NCBI RefSeq assembly: GCF_000337175.1
Contig: NZ_AOIJ01000051.1
Location: forward strand, 210,777-274,776
Reading direction: 5' to 3'
Source: Natrinema gari JCM 14663
GTDB taxonomy: Archaea; Halobacteriota; Halobacteria; Halobacteriales; Natrialbaceae
DNA length: 64,000 nt
Part shown: piece after piece, positions 1 through 8,428 of the stretch
How positions within the stretch are numbered: the stretch's first letter is position 1
Layout: the number at the start of each line of letters is the position of its first letter
Notes under the pieces: generated by a model
Databases searched by the model: none
Told to the model about the DNA's origin: nothing
What the model saw: only the letters and a program-made list of their open reading frames with translations
Program-made: the position numbers and the translations under genes

Positions 1-507
1 CGGAACCGCCACCACGCCCCAGTCGCCGGTATCGACGAACGTGTACCCCTCTCCGGAACCGTCCCCCTCCTGTTGGCTCCCCCGCCGCTCGGTCGGCATC
101 GCGTACCGAATCGTCGCCTCGTCGGCGTCGCCGGTCCACTCGAACGTCCGTTCGTCCGTCCGCTCGACCCCCGCAGTCTCCGCGACGGTCGCGCCCGGCT
201 CGAGTTCGATCTCGAGTCCCGTCACGGCCTCGGGGATGTGAACCGTCGTCTCCACCTCGAAGGTGTCGGGGTCGTCCTGCCGGTGGCGGAGGACGGTCGT
301 CCGGGAGAGGATGTCATCGGAGTCGCTGCTCGCCGTCGACCCGGCACTCGTCCCAACCGAGGCGGGCGACTCGCCGACGGGCCCGATATCGATGCCGGCT
401 GCCGACGGCGAGTCGTCCGCTCGAGACGGCTCCCCGGCACCGACACCGGCCGGCAGACTTCCGACAAGCAAGACGACGACCGCGAGGACGACGACACGGG
501 AGTTCAC
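1..507 (-). CDS. Secreted or surface protein, N-terminal part (gene runs off the window)
   Basis: This is the first 169 codons of a gene that continues beyond position 1. The GTG start at 507 gives a short hydrophobic signal-like stretch (VVVLAVVVLLVGSLPAGVGA) at residues 5-24. A Ser/Asp/Gly-rich linker to about residue 65 follows, then a segment that reads as a beta-rich extracellular domain (TTVLRHRQD, WTGDADEATIRYAMP, FVDTGDWGVV). It looks exported. I recall similar haloarchaeal surface proteins, sometimes with a downstream metallopeptidase-like domain, but that part is outside the window. Function is unknown. Confidence 0.7.
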   Translation of the reverse strand, partial: MNSRVVVLAVVVLLVGSLPAGVGAGEPSRADDSPSAAGIDIGPVGESPASVGTSAGSTASSDSDDILSRTTVLRHRQDDPDTFEVETTVHIPEAVTGLEIELEPGATVAETAGVERTDERTFEWTGDADEATIRYAMPTERRGSQQEGDGSGEGYTFVDTGDWGVVAVP

Positions 508-783
508 TACTCGGTTCTGGTGAGTCAGCGATCAAGACGTTTGTGGCAGCGACACTGTCACGTTCGGGTGACTCCCTTCGGGCGGTACTGGTTACACACA
601 TATCCAGCTCAAAACCAACCGGCTCACCGCCCACGGGCCACTCCGTTCCCTGCTCAGGGCCGAGGGCCTCGCGTCCGCGTCGCTCTCGCGACGTTCGGCG
701 GCCGCGATACTACCGACTGCGACGGTCGATACACGATCACACAGCCTCGTCGAACGGGTGTGCGGTGACGATCGGTAGCTTCG

Positions 784-3700
784 CTAGTCCGACGCCTCCG
801 CCGCTGCCAACGGTTCGATCGCGATCTCCATCGACACGTCCTCGACGTCCCACTCCTTCCGATGGCCGTCCTCGACGGGCCGACGTTCGTCGGCACGGAC
901 CTCCTCGCGGATCACGTCTTCCCGTTCGTCGACGAGGTCGGCGATACGGTCGTCGTCGATCGCGAACTCGAGTGCGATCCGCTCTTCGACGTCGAGTTCG
1001 AGGTCCTTGCGCATCTCCTGGACGCGACGGATGACCTCGCGGGCGTAGCCCTCGCTCTCGATGTCGTCGGTCAGCGAGGCGTCGACGTAGGCCACGCCCC
1101 GGTCGTCGCCGTCGGTGCTAAACGCGGTGCCGGCGACGCTGTCCGGCGTCTGGGTCACGAAGGAAACCATCTCGTCGGTGATCTCCTCGCCGTCCTCGAG
1201 CACGTCCCCGACGGCGTCCTCGATCGCCGCGAGGCGCGGCTCGTCGATCCGGGCCTCGTTTAACGCGTTCATGACCCGACCGGCGCGGTCGCCGAACGCC
1301 GGGCCGAGTTCACTCATATCGGCCTCGGCGCTGTACTGGAGTTCGCCCCAGCGCTCCTCGGGCGAAACGAGTTCGACCGCCCGGGCGTTGAGCCGGTCCT
1401 CGAGCAGTTCGGTGTGGCGGGAAACGGCGTCGACGACCCGCTGGTCGTCGGCGGCCACGACGACGCGCGGAACGGGCCAGCGAAGCTTGCGGCCGGCCTG
1501 CTGACGGGCGTTCGCGCCGGCTTCCTCGATCGCACGCAGGAGAGCCACGTCGGTCTCGAGTTGAGTGTCCTCCCAGTACTCGTCGACGGCGGGCCAGTCC
1601 TCCATGTGGACGGTGTCGAACCCGTCGTTGCCGGTAAGCGTGCCGTAGATTTCCTCGCTGATAAAGGGCGCATAGGGCGCGAGCAGGGCAACGCTCTCCC
1701 GGAGCACGCGGTAGATCGTCGCGTAGGCGGCCGTCTTCGAGCCGCTGTCTTCTTCGGCCCACATGCGCTCGCGGACCGCCTGCACGTAGAACCGCGAGAC
1801 GTCTTCGACGATGAACTCGATCAGCGCGTCGATCGCCTTGTCCTGGCGGAACTCCTCGAAGTGCTCGGTCATCTCCGCCTTCGTGGACTGGAGGCGGGCG
1901 AGCACCCACTCGTCGATCAGTTCGAGGTCCGAATCGACATCCTCCAGCGCCGTCTCCTGGGGATCGAACTCGTCCAACCGCATGTACGGCAGCGGGAACC
2001 GGAAGACGTTCCACAGCGTCCGGAGGTGGTTCTCCATCGTCTGCATCCCGTCCCAGTCGAAGCGCATGTCCTCGCCCTGCGGGTTGTTCGAGAGGAGGAA
2101 CAGCCGCATCACGTCCCGGCCGTGGCGATCGATCGCCTCGTGGGGGTCGATCAGGATGTCCTTGGACTTGCTCATCGCGCGGCCGTCGGGCATGAGCGCG
2201 TGGCCGTGCATCAGGACCTCCTGGTACGGGCTCTCGCCGAGCGCCGCGGTCCCCATCCCCAACTGGGACCAGAACCAGCCCCGCGTCTGGTCGTGGGCCT
2301 CGAGAATGAGGTCGGCGGGCCAGAGGTCGTCGAACCGGCTGTCGTCCGCGGGGTAGTCTAACGTCCCCCACGAGGCGACCGAGGAGTCGAGCCAGACGTC
2401 GAACACGTCCGGAACGCGCGTGTAGGTGGTCCCGTCTTCGGTGATCGTCAGATCGTCGACCGTGTCCTTGTGGAGGTCGACGGCGTCCGGGTCGATGTCC
2501 TGATCGACGCGGTCCGCGAGTTCCTCGCGATCGCTGATGACGATCCGTTCTTCGTCGTCGTCCCGGTCTTCGGGCGTCCAGATCGGGAGCGGAATGCCCC
2601 AGTAGCGCTGCCGAGAGACGTTCCAGTCGGGCGCTTCCTCGACGAAGTCACGGAAGCGGTTGTCGCGGGCCCATTCGGGATGCCACTCGCTGTCCTCGAT
2701 GTTCGCGAGGAGTTCGTCCTTGACGTCGGTGATCGTGATGAACCACTGGTCGGTGACGATCTGGAGGATGCCCGTGTCACAGCGCCAGCAGTGCCCATAG
2801 CTGTGCTGGACCGTCCCCGAGGCGAGCAACGCGCCGTTGTCCTCGAGGTCGGCCGTGATCTCCGGATCGGCGTCTTTGACGAACTGGCCCGCGTACTTGC
2901 CGGCCGCCTCGGTGTAGACGCCGTCGCCGCCGACCGGACAGAAGATCGGGAACCCGAGTTCGCGGCCGCGTTCGAAGTCCACTTCACCGTGGCCGGGCGC
3001 GGAGTGGACGAGCCCGGTACCGTCGCCGTCGGTATCGACGTAGTCGGCCGCGTAGACCTCGAACGCCCCCTCGTCGTCGACGTGGTCGGGCACCTCCTCG
3101 GCGAGCGGGTGCTCGTAGGCCCAGCCGAGCAGGTCCGCGCCGGACAGTTCCTCGACGACCTCGTAGTCGTCGTACCGACCCTCCCGCAGGACCGACTCGT
3201 GTTTCGCCTCGGCGACGTACAGCAGTTCCTCCTCGCCGTCCTTCTCGGCGCGGACGCCGACGTAGTCGCCGTCCTCATCGACGGCGACGAACGTGTTCGC
3301 CGGAATCGTCCACGGGGTCGTCGTCCAGACGACGAGCTGTCCCTCGCGATCCTCGAGATCGAACGTGACGTAGACCGAGGGGTCTTCGACGTCCTCGTAC
3401 TCGACCTCGTTGTTCGCGATGGCAGTCTCACACCGGGGACACTGCGAGATCGAGCGGTGGCCCTTCTCGACGAGTCCGCGGTCGGCCGCCTTCGAGAACC
3501 CCCACCAGGCGGCCTCCATGTACTCGGGTTCGACCGTCCGGTAGGGATCGTCCCAGTCCATCCAGACGCCGAAATCCTGGAAGTCCTCCTGGAGCCCCTC
3601 GAGTTGCTCGTCGGCGTAGTCCTTACACTCCTGGATGAAGTTCTCCTCGCCGAACTCCTCGATATCCTGTTTATTCTCGAACCCGAGCCGTTCCTCGACG

Positions 3701-3990
3701 CGGGTCTCGATCGGGAGCCCGTGCATGTCGTAGCCCGGCCGATCGGTGACGTCGTACCCCTGCATTCGCAAAAAGCGGAGGTAAACGTCCTTCAGCGACT
3801 TGTTCCAGGTCGTTCCCATGTGCGCCGAGCCCGACGTGTACGGCGGGCCATCGACGAAGAAGAAGGACTCGCCGTCCGATCGGTGCTCGACCGTCTGCTC
3901 GTAGGCATCGACGTCGTCCCAGTACTCGAAGACCCGCTGCTCGAGTTCGTGTGGGTCGTACTGGTCGTCGACCTCGCCGAACCTGCTCAT
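784..3990 (-). CDS. ileS: Isoleucyl-tRNA synthetase
   Basis: A 1068-residue class I aminoacyl-tRNA synthetase that charges tRNA-Ile in the cytoplasm. The HIGH-type motif is seen as HMGT near residue 50, inside PPYTSGSAHMGTTWNKSLKD. The KMSKS motif appears as AMSKSKDIL. CPRC and CWRC pairs fit the zinc-binding and editing (CP1) region, and the C-terminal anticodon-binding part is full length for an archaeal or eukaryotic-type IleS. The frame is open upstream to 4041, but the ATG at 3990 (MSRFGEVDDQYDP) is chosen because a TATA-like box lies about 25 bp before it and this matches the usual N-terminus. It is monocistronic as far as can be seen. Confidence 0.97.
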   Translation of the reverse strand: MSRFGEVDDQYDPHELEQRVFEYWDDVDAYEQTVEHRSDGESFFFVDGPPYTSGSAHMGTTWNKSLKDVYLRFLRMQGYDVTDRPGYDMHGLPIETRVEERLGFENKQDIEEFGEENFIQECKDYADEQLEGLQEDFQDFGVWMDWDDPYRTVEPEYMEAAWWGFSKAADRGLVEKGHRSISQCPRCETAIANNEVEYEDVEDPSVYVTFDLEDREGQLVVWTTTPWTIPANTFVAVDEDGDYVGVRAEKDGEEELLYVAEAKHESVLREGRYDDYEVVEELSGADLLGWAYEHPLAEEVPDHVDDEGAFEVYAADYVDTDGDGTGLVHSAPGHGEVDFERGRELGFPIFCPVGGDGVYTEAAGKYAGQFVKDADPEITADLEDNGALLASGTVQHSYGHCWRCDTGILQIVTDQWFITITDVKDELLANIEDSEWHPEWARDNRFRDFVEEAPDWNVSRQRYWGIPLPIWTPEDRDDDEERIVISDREELADRVDQDIDPDAVDLHKDTVDDLTITEDGTTYTRVPDVFDVWLDSSVASWGTLDYPADDSRFDDLWPADLILEAHDQTRGWFWSQLGMGTAALGESPYQEVLMHGHALMPDGRAMSKSKDILIDPHEAIDRHGRDVMRLFLLSNNPQGEDMRFDWDGMQTMENHLRTLWNVFRFPLPYMRLDEFDPQETALEDVDSDLELIDEWVLARLQSTKAEMTEHFEEFRQDKAIDALIEFIVEDVSRFYVQAVRERMWAEEDSGSKTAAYATIYRVLRESVALLAPYAPFISEEIYGTLTGNDGFDTVHMEDWPAVDEYWEDTQLETDVALLRAIEEAGANARQQAGRKLRWPVPRVVVAADDQRVVDAVSRHTELLEDRLNARAVELVSPEERWGELQYSAEADMSELGPAFGDRAGRVMNALNEARIDEPRLAAIEDAVGDVLEDGEEITDEMVSFVTQTPDSVAGTAFSTDGDDRGVAYVDASLTDDIESEGYAREVIRRVQEMRKDLELDVEERIALEFAIDDDRIADLVDEREDVIREEVRADERRPVEDGHRKEWDVEDVSMEIAIEPLAAAEASD

Positions 3991-4010
3991 ACCACACCTA
4001 ATCGCCTCCG

Positions 4011-4020
4011 ACAGTAAAGA
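4011..4020 (-). promoter_or_regulatory. TATA-like box of ileS
   Basis: On the minus strand this reads TCTTTACTGT, centred about 25 bp upstream of the ATG at 3990. This spacing predicts an essentially leaderless ileS transcript, the usual haloarchaeal arrangement. Confidence 0.5.
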
Positions 4021-4182
4021 GGAATCGATATTGCGGGTCACCGCCCGGTCGCCACCGTTCGCTGGCGGCGGCTATCGGAGCCGCTGATAGCCGGGCACAC
4101 CCGTCACACGACGGCTGTGTGATCAGTGTGTACAGTTCAGTACCAGTCTACGAATTCGAACCCCGAGCCAGTCCCGCGACGC

Positions 4183-4413
4183 TCAGACGTACTGCGAGAG
4201 CACCTTCTGATAGCCCAGTCCGTACGCGCCGGCATAGAGCATGACGCCGCCGAGTGTGGCCAGCCACAGCGCGATCATCGCCTCGCCGGACCCGTAGTGC
4301 TGGACGCTCGCCTGTTCGACGAGGACGCCGCCGACCGTCAACACGGCGCCGATAAGGGTGTAGAGGCCCAATTGGAGTGATTCCGCGAGTAGTTCCGGAC
4401 CGATCGATGTCAT
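4183..4413 (-). CDS. Small membrane protein, unknown function
   Basis: A 76-residue protein starting at ATG 4413 (MTSIGPELLAES). Two hydrophobic segments, about residues 15-33 and 46-66, suggest a two-pass membrane protein ending in a short polar tail (QKVLSQYV). Charge and codon use match the neighbouring chromosomal genes. It lies 3' to nothing on its own strand and is divergent from the uracil-DNA glycosylase gene. I do not recognise a family with a known function. Confidence 0.7.
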   Translation of the reverse strand: MTSIGPELLAESLQLGLYTLIGAVLTVGGVLVEQASVQHYGSGEAMIALWLATLGGVMLYAGAYGLGYQKVLSQYV

Positions 4414-4529
4414 TAGCACGCCGTTAGCCGCCCGTCCAAGGTAAACTTGTCCCCTCAAATGTGACGGGACAGCACTGCTCACACAGTCGGAATCGACCGG
4501 CCTAAACCGCTGGAGACGTATCCCCGACC

Positions 4530-5249
4530 GTGCCCGCGTCCGACTCCGATACCGACGCTGACCCCCACTCCGCAGGCACCGCCGACCCCACCTATCCGAC
4601 CGGTCACAACGTCCTCGAGCCCGGCTGTACCCGTTGTCCGGCCCTCGCCGACTCCCGGGAATGCATTTCGTGGGGGACCGGCGACCGCGACGCCAGCATC
4701 GTGGTCGTCGGCGAGGCACCCGGCCGCGGCACCCCTGACGCCGACCGCTGGCGGGGCGGAAACTGGACCGGCAAGGCCTACACCTCGTGCCACTCCGGCC
4801 GGCGCATCCGCCGGCTGCTCGCCGACGTGGGCTACGGCGACGACGCCTACTACACGAACGCGGTGAAGTGTTTTCCCGCCGATCCCGAGGAGCCGACAAG
4901 CAACCGAGAACCCACCCCCGAGGAACGGGAGAATTGCCGGCCGCACCTGCTGACCGAACTCGAGCAGGTCGAGCCGGCGGTCGTGCTGGCGACCGGCAAA
5001 CACGCGACGAAAACAGTGCTTTCGGCCGAAGGGCGGGACCTCGAGGGGTTCGTCGACAGCGTCCTCGAACCCGTCCGGTGTGACCGACTCGAGGTGTGGC
5101 TCGTCCCGATACTACATCCATCGTACCAGGACGTCTGGATCGGGCGACTGGGGTACGACCGCGAGGAGTACCTCGCGGCGATCGGCGAAACGCTCGACGA
5201 ATGCTGTAGTCCTTCCAGCGAGGGAGGGGACGCCTATAGTAGCAATTGA
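4530..5249 (+). CDS. Uracil-DNA glycosylase family protein, Fe-S type
   Basis: A 239-residue member of the family 4/5-like uracil-DNA glycosylases, which remove uracil from DNA to start base-excision repair. The active-site loop is seen as VVVGEAPGRGTPD (about residues 58-70) and the second motif as LHPSYQDV near residue 195. Cysteines C33 and C36 (CTRC), C114 and C136 are placed like the four ligands of the 4Fe-4S cluster of family 4 enzymes. The start is the GTG at 4530; the first 20 residues are an acidic extension. The last residues and the stop codon lie inside a palindromic element (see 5237-5316), so the C-terminus may have been altered by it. Confidence 0.85.
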   Translation: MPASDSDTDADPHSAGTADPTYPTGHNVLEPGCTRCPALADSRECISWGTGDRDASIVVVGEAPGRGTPDADRWRGGNWTGKAYTSCHSGRRIRRLLADVGYGDDAYYTNAVKCFPADPEEPTSNREPTPEERENCRPHLLTELEQVEPAVVLATGKHATKTVLSAEGRDLEGFVDSVLEPVRCDRLEVWLVPILHPSYQDVWIGRLGYDREEYLAAIGETLDECCSPSSEGGDAYSSN

Positions 5250-5316
5250 AACGAGTGACACACTGATCCCAACGCTGTCGTGCGATCAGGTGTGTACTGA
5301 CGTTCAGTTGCTACTA
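5237..5316. repeat. 80-bp imperfect palindrome overlapping the end of the uracil-DNA glycosylase gene
   Basis: The outer arms at 5237-5250 and 5303-5316 are TAGTAGCAATTGAA and the near-perfect inverse TTCAGTTGCTACTA (one mismatch in 14). The inner arms at about 5252-5267 and 5284-5299 (AGTGACACACTGATC against GATCAGGTGTGTACT) also pair with small offsets. No ORF of its own. The symmetry and position at a gene end suggest a small mobile or palindromic repeat unit. I recall similar sequences scattered in related genomes but could not search. Confidence 0.7.
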
Positions 5317-5440
5317 GAGACATCTCGAAGCGACCGTGCTGCGATGGACACATCGCGGCCGCCGCCAACTGCACGATCGAAGCCGATCCCCGGTCGAATC
5401 GTCGGTAACCTTCATACGGCGAGCCGACTCATACTCGCGT

Positions 5441-5860
5441 ATGAGTACGATCTTCAGCCAGATTGTGGAGGGAGAGATCCCGGCACGAATCGTGTACGAA
5501 GACGAGACGACCGTCGCGTTCCTCGACGCCAACCCGCTGGCTCCGGGCCACACGTTGGTTATCCCGAGAGACGAGTATGAGCGACTGAACGACGTTCCGG
5601 ATGACATCGCCGCGGACCTCTACGACACGGTTCACCGCATGGTCCCCGCCGTCGAGGAGAGCGTCGACGCCGATGCGACGACCGTCGCGTTCAACAACGG
5701 CGAAGCGGCGGGCCAGGAGGTCCTCCACGTCCACTGTCACATCGTCCCCCGCTTCGAGGGCGACGGCGGCGGCCCCATTCACGCCATCGCGGGCGATCGG
5801 CCCGACCTCGACGACGACGACCTCGACGACATCGCCGCGGACATCGAGTCTCGAGCCTGA
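5441..5860 (+). CDS. HIT family hydrolase
   Basis: A 139-residue histidine-triad protein. The signature HVHCHIVPR (HxHxH type) near residue 100 is the nucleotide-binding and catalytic motif of HINT/HIT hydrolases, which act on nucleoside phosphoramidates or dinucleoside polyphosphates. The N-terminal SQIVEGEIPARIVYEDE is typical of HINT proteins. ATG 5441 is chosen over the longer open frame from 5336 because homologues begin MSTIFSQI. The C-terminus is a run of Asp, as expected for a halophile. Substrate unknown. Confidence 0.92.
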   Translation: MSTIFSQIVEGEIPARIVYEDETTVAFLDANPLAPGHTLVIPRDEYERLNDVPDDIAADLYDTVHRMVPAVEESVDADATTVAFNNGEAAGQEVLHVHCHIVPRFEGDGGGPIHAIAGDRPDLDDDDLDDIAADIESRA

Positions 5861-5987
5861 CCCGGGCGTGGGAGTCGCGCTCGAGCGACCGACACCGACG
5901 CATCGCGAAGACGATGCTGTCGGCGACGGCTGCCGTCGGCGGTCCCAGTGCCGTGACGTTTTTGCCGTCCGCGTGTGTGGCTCGGGT

Positions 5988-6218
5988 ATGGCCCTCGCCG
6001 GCATCGTCGCCGAGTTGCGTGCCCATCCCGTCGCCGTGGCTCTCGAACTCGGCAGCGTCCTCGTTTGCTGTCTGTTGTTCGCCGGGACGTTCGTCCTCCT
6101 TGCGACGGGCGCACCGACCGGCAGGGGCGACCCGTGGCTGGCACTGATCGGCGTCGGCGTCGCCTTCGTGCTCTTCTGGACGGTGCTCGTCCCGCTGTAC
6201 GAGCGGACACGGACCTAA
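5988..6218 (+). CDS. Small two-pass membrane protein, unknown function
   Basis: A 76-residue protein with hydrophobic segments at about residues 19-40 and 51-70, separated by a short polar loop (GAPTGRGDPW), and a charged C-terminus (YERTRT). ATG 5988 is the first plausible start after the HIT gene, 127 bp upstream. No recognised domain. Probably a real haloarchaeal hypothetical because the hydrophobic pattern is coherent over the whole frame. Confidence 0.65.
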   Translation: MALAGIVAELRAHPVAVALELGSVLVCCLLFAGTFVLLATGAPTGRGDPWLALIGVGVAFVLFWTVLVPLYERTRT

Positions 6219-6274
6219 CGAAGGTCTGGATGTCCCGTTCGGAACGTGGGGATCCGTGGACTCTGACAGCAAGT

Positions 6275-6284
6275 CATTTACTTA
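6275..6284 (+). promoter_or_regulatory. TATA-like box for the Tat-exported protein gene
   Basis: CATTTACTTA ends 23 bp before the ATG at 6307, the normal spacing for a leaderless haloarchaeal transcript. Confidence 0.45.
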
Positions 6285-6306
6285 CGTGACGACTCGTTAG
6301 AAACGA

Positions 6307-7317
6307 ATGCCCTCCGGCAAGTCACGACGACGGCTCCTCGCCGGTGCCGGTAGTGTCCTATTCGGCGGCAGTGTCGCAGTCTTCGGCGGTGACACCATCA
6401 CCGCCAATTTGGAATCCACTGGGTCCACCCAACTCGGCGCTACTGATCTCACCACGGGAACGATGCCAGCGAGTGCAGACACGCTCGCCGTGGCGCAGGT
6501 CGACCGAACGGAGCCGCCAGAGGCTGTCCGCGCCGTCGCCGGATTGATCGCCGAAACCTGTCCGTTTGCTTCAGTTCCCGCGCGACTTCGCGGACTGGTA
6601 TCCACGGATTCGTCTCAGACCGTCGATCCGTCACGCATCGGGAAACTCGCATTCGTCGGTTCGGCCGACGGTCGCGGTGCAGTCGTCGTCTGGGCAGACT
6701 GGACGGAAGATCACTTCGCTGATGTCGTTAGCGTGGGTGGTTCCACCGACCGCCGGACTGAAATGCGCTACGGCAGGCCGATGTACATCGCCGGAGACAC
6801 AGCCGGGAGCGTGCTCGCAGAGACGGCGTTCGTCGTCGGACATCCGTCCATCGTCGTGGACACCATCGGGGTCTGGCACGGCGACGAGGGACCAGTCGGT
6901 GAATCGACGCTTTCGACATACTCCCTGACCCGACGGCAGTCTCCGTTTCGGTTCACTCTCGGCGAAGTTCAACCACTGTGTGACTGCAGTACAGACGTTC
7001 GGAAGTCACCGGTGTACGATCACGTCACACGTCGGTATGGGTTCATCTCGAACGCAGGAGTGCTCCGTGTGTCAATGGCGCTGGACTCGAAGAACTCGGA
7101 AAATACCGCGGCACTTGCGGCCGCTCTCCGTCGGGACCTCGGTCTCACGGAGGGGGTGGCTGCTCGGGTCGAACTTCCGAGCGAGGCCGGTTCCGAACTC
7201 TCCGTCCGTGAGGGGATCGACGCCGTGACGGTCCGATTCTCTCCCGCGGACACACCACACCCGAGTACGCTTACCGATCTCTTCGGTGGCCTTTCACAAC
7301 TCGTTGCAGGGGAGTGA
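6307..7317 (+). CDS. Tat-exported protein of unknown function
   Basis: A 336-residue protein whose N-terminus carries a twin-arginine signal (SRRRLLAGAGSVLFGG, residues 6-21), so export by the Tat route is likely. There is no lipobox cysteine right after the hydrophobic stretch. The mature part mixes beta-type segments (KLAFVGSADGRGAVVVWADW, LAVAQVDRTEPP) and contains an isolated CDCS motif near residue 224. No catalytic family recognised. GC is a little lower than in flanking genes but codon use is not clearly foreign. It has its own promoter-like sequence. Confidence 0.7.
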   Translation: MPSGKSRRRLLAGAGSVLFGGSVAVFGGDTITANLESTGSTQLGATDLTTGTMPASADTLAVAQVDRTEPPEAVRAVAGLIAETCPFASVPARLRGLVSTDSSQTVDPSRIGKLAFVGSADGRGAVVVWADWTEDHFADVVSVGGSTDRRTEMRYGRPMYIAGDTAGSVLAETAFVVGHPSIVVDTIGVWHGDEGPVGESTLSTYSLTRRQSPFRFTLGEVQPLCDCSTDVRKSPVYDHVTRRYGFISNAGVLRVSMALDSKNSENTAALAAALRRDLGLTEGVAARVELPSEAGSELSVREGIDAVTVRFSPADTPHPSTLTDLFGGLSQLVAGE

Positions 7318-7459
7318 CGAAGCCGTGGTGTCCCAACATCTTATCAAGAGTTGTATGCTGGTCTCCATTGACGGACAGTTGTCGTAGATCATTGCTATTG
7401 ATCAGTGTCTCCGATTCGCCTGAACGACGGCTCGAGTCGTCGTTCTCGTCGCTGTCCGA

Positions 7460-7711
7460 TTATTCTGCGGCGTCGGCAGGTCGAATCCAGATAGCACGGC
7501 GCGGTTCTGTCTTTTTCTTCCGGATGCGACCGCTGTCGGCAAGGTCGGTGAGAAATTTGTACGCCGTCCGGCGCGGAATGTCCAGTTTGTCGGCGATTTC
7601 TCGACTGGTGTAGGGTTCAAGTGGCTCCATCGTCTCGTAGACATCGTCCGCAGTGACGTCGTGTTCCGCAGTAAATTGTCCTCGAGCGTTCCGTTCCCGG
7701 TTCTCGTCCAT
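7460..7711 (-). CDS. Small winged helix-turn-helix DNA-binding protein
   Basis: An 83-residue protein with a single winged-helix fold: TADDVYETMEPLEPYTSREI as the first helices, then the recognition helix in KLDIPRRTAYKFLTDLADSG, and a wing IRKKKTEPRRAIWIRP. The start is ATG 7711; a TATA-like GGTTTTAACA lies 23-32 bp upstream on the minus strand. It is divergent from the hairpin-rich locus that begins near 7795, and the two promoters sit within about 60 bp of each other. It could therefore regulate that locus, but this is inference. Confidence 0.8.
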   Translation of the reverse strand: MDENRERNARGQFTAEHDVTADDVYETMEPLEPYTSREIADKLDIPRRTAYKFLTDLADSGRIRKKKTEPRRAIWIRPADAAE

Positions 7712-7763
7712 GGATGGCGTTCGGTATCCCTGATGTTAAAACCTTGCCCAACACGGCACCGGA

Positions 7764-7774
7764 AACTTTATTAC
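7764..7774 (+). promoter_or_regulatory. TATA-like box before the putative structured RNA
   Basis: AAACTTTATTA is AT-rich in an otherwise GC-rich region. About 25 bp downstream, at about 7795-7800, begins a hairpin-rich stretch with no good ORF. Confidence 0.45.
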
Positions 7775-7794
7775 CCACACCTTACAAGGCACGG

Positions 7795-7995
7795 ATACGG
7801 AAGACCAGTCCCTCGGGGCGTGACTGTCGAGGAAACGCCCGCGTGCTGATGACACGCGGACTGGGCTTCTGTGGGCAGAAACCCATGTCGATGAAGACAG
7901 TCGCCGGACTTCAGGATTCCGGCACGGCCACAGATCGTCTGCCAAACAGGGCGGCTGTAGCGCGTGGGCGTTCGATGACGGTTTCACGCGCGTTG
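7795..7995 (+). ncRNA. Putative structured non-coding RNA, family unknown
   Basis: No convincing reading frame occupies this stretch, yet it holds a nested set of perfect or near-perfect helices. An outer 7-bp helix (7822-7828 with 7896-7902) encloses two hairpins: 7839-7845/7853-7859 (CCGCGTG/CACGCGG, loop CTGATGA), and 7862-7871/7876-7885 (ten pairs with one mismatch, loop TGGG). Two more follow: 7903-7908/7918-7923 and 7960-7966/7985-7991 (GCGCGTG/CACGCGC). A TATA-like box sits at the right distance upstream. It does not show the conserved blocks I know for SRP RNA, RNase P RNA or tRNA. The same structure could instead be a leader of the gene at 8033. Confidence 0.45.
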
Positions 7996-8032
7996 CCTGC
8001 TCGAGCCGAGCGGTCGTTTCGGGTGAGCGCGG

Positions 8033-8359
8033 ATGAGCGACGCGGACGTCGATTCCGAGACGGCCGAATCGCTCGCCCGCGCACGGCTCGCCGAGGCGCT
8101 CAGACATCCCGGCGAGTCGACGGGAAGCGACATCGCCCGGCTTGCGGAACTCGCCGACGCCATCACGACCGCGCTGGACCGTGGCGAGAGACCCGAGAAA
8201 CGCACCGTCGAGGAAGCCCGCTTCCGTGCGGACCGGATCGAAACGCGGCTGGACGAGGTGACGGCACTGTTCGGCTGGCACCCGCGGGATGCGGGCGCGA
8301 ACTGGGGGGTCCCTGCCCGACGACCGACGGGCCGAGATCGAGGCCCGCGACTCGGGTGA
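8033..8359 (+). CDS. Small helical protein, unknown function
   Basis: A 108-residue acidic protein from ATG 8033. Residues 5-80 look entirely alpha-helical (SETAESLARARLAEALRH, DIARLAELADAITTALD, VEEARFRADRIETRLDEVTA), and the tail is Gly/Arg-rich. It follows the putative structured RNA by about 40 bp and is convergent with the prepilin peptidase gene. No family recognised. The tail from about residue 90 is less protein-like, so the exact end may not reflect the ancestral gene. Confidence 0.55.
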   Translation: MSDADVDSETAESLARARLAEALRHPGESTGSDIARLAELADAITTALDRGERPEKRTVEEARFRADRIETRLDEVTALFGWHPRDAGANWGVPARRPTGRDRGPRLG

Positions 8360-8428
8360 CGATACCGGGAGAGGAACCGGGAACGGCATCCGCCCGCCCG
8401 ATCGAGTCGAAAATCGGAGGAAGAGGAG

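Noticed and set aside
2470-4017. 515-codon plus-strand open frame
   Set aside because: Antisense to ileS. Long antisense frames are normal in GC-rich DNA; the translation is Arg/Val/Leu-rich without acidic haloarchaeal composition.
4183-5121. 312-codon minus-strand frame
   Set aside because: Only its last 76 codons (4183-4413) are protein-like; the rest is antisense to the uracil-DNA glycosylase gene.
7795-7995. Identity as RNase P RNA, SRP RNA or tRNA
   Set aside because: GAGGAAAC and GGGCAGAAACCC recall pieces of RNase P RNA, but length, order and the remaining conserved blocks do not fit. The SRP GNRA/GGAAG core and a tRNA cloverleaf are absent.
7795-7995. Box C/D guide RNA
   Set aside because: A TGATGA sits in a hairpin loop at 7847-7852 but no CTGA box D is placed to pair with it.
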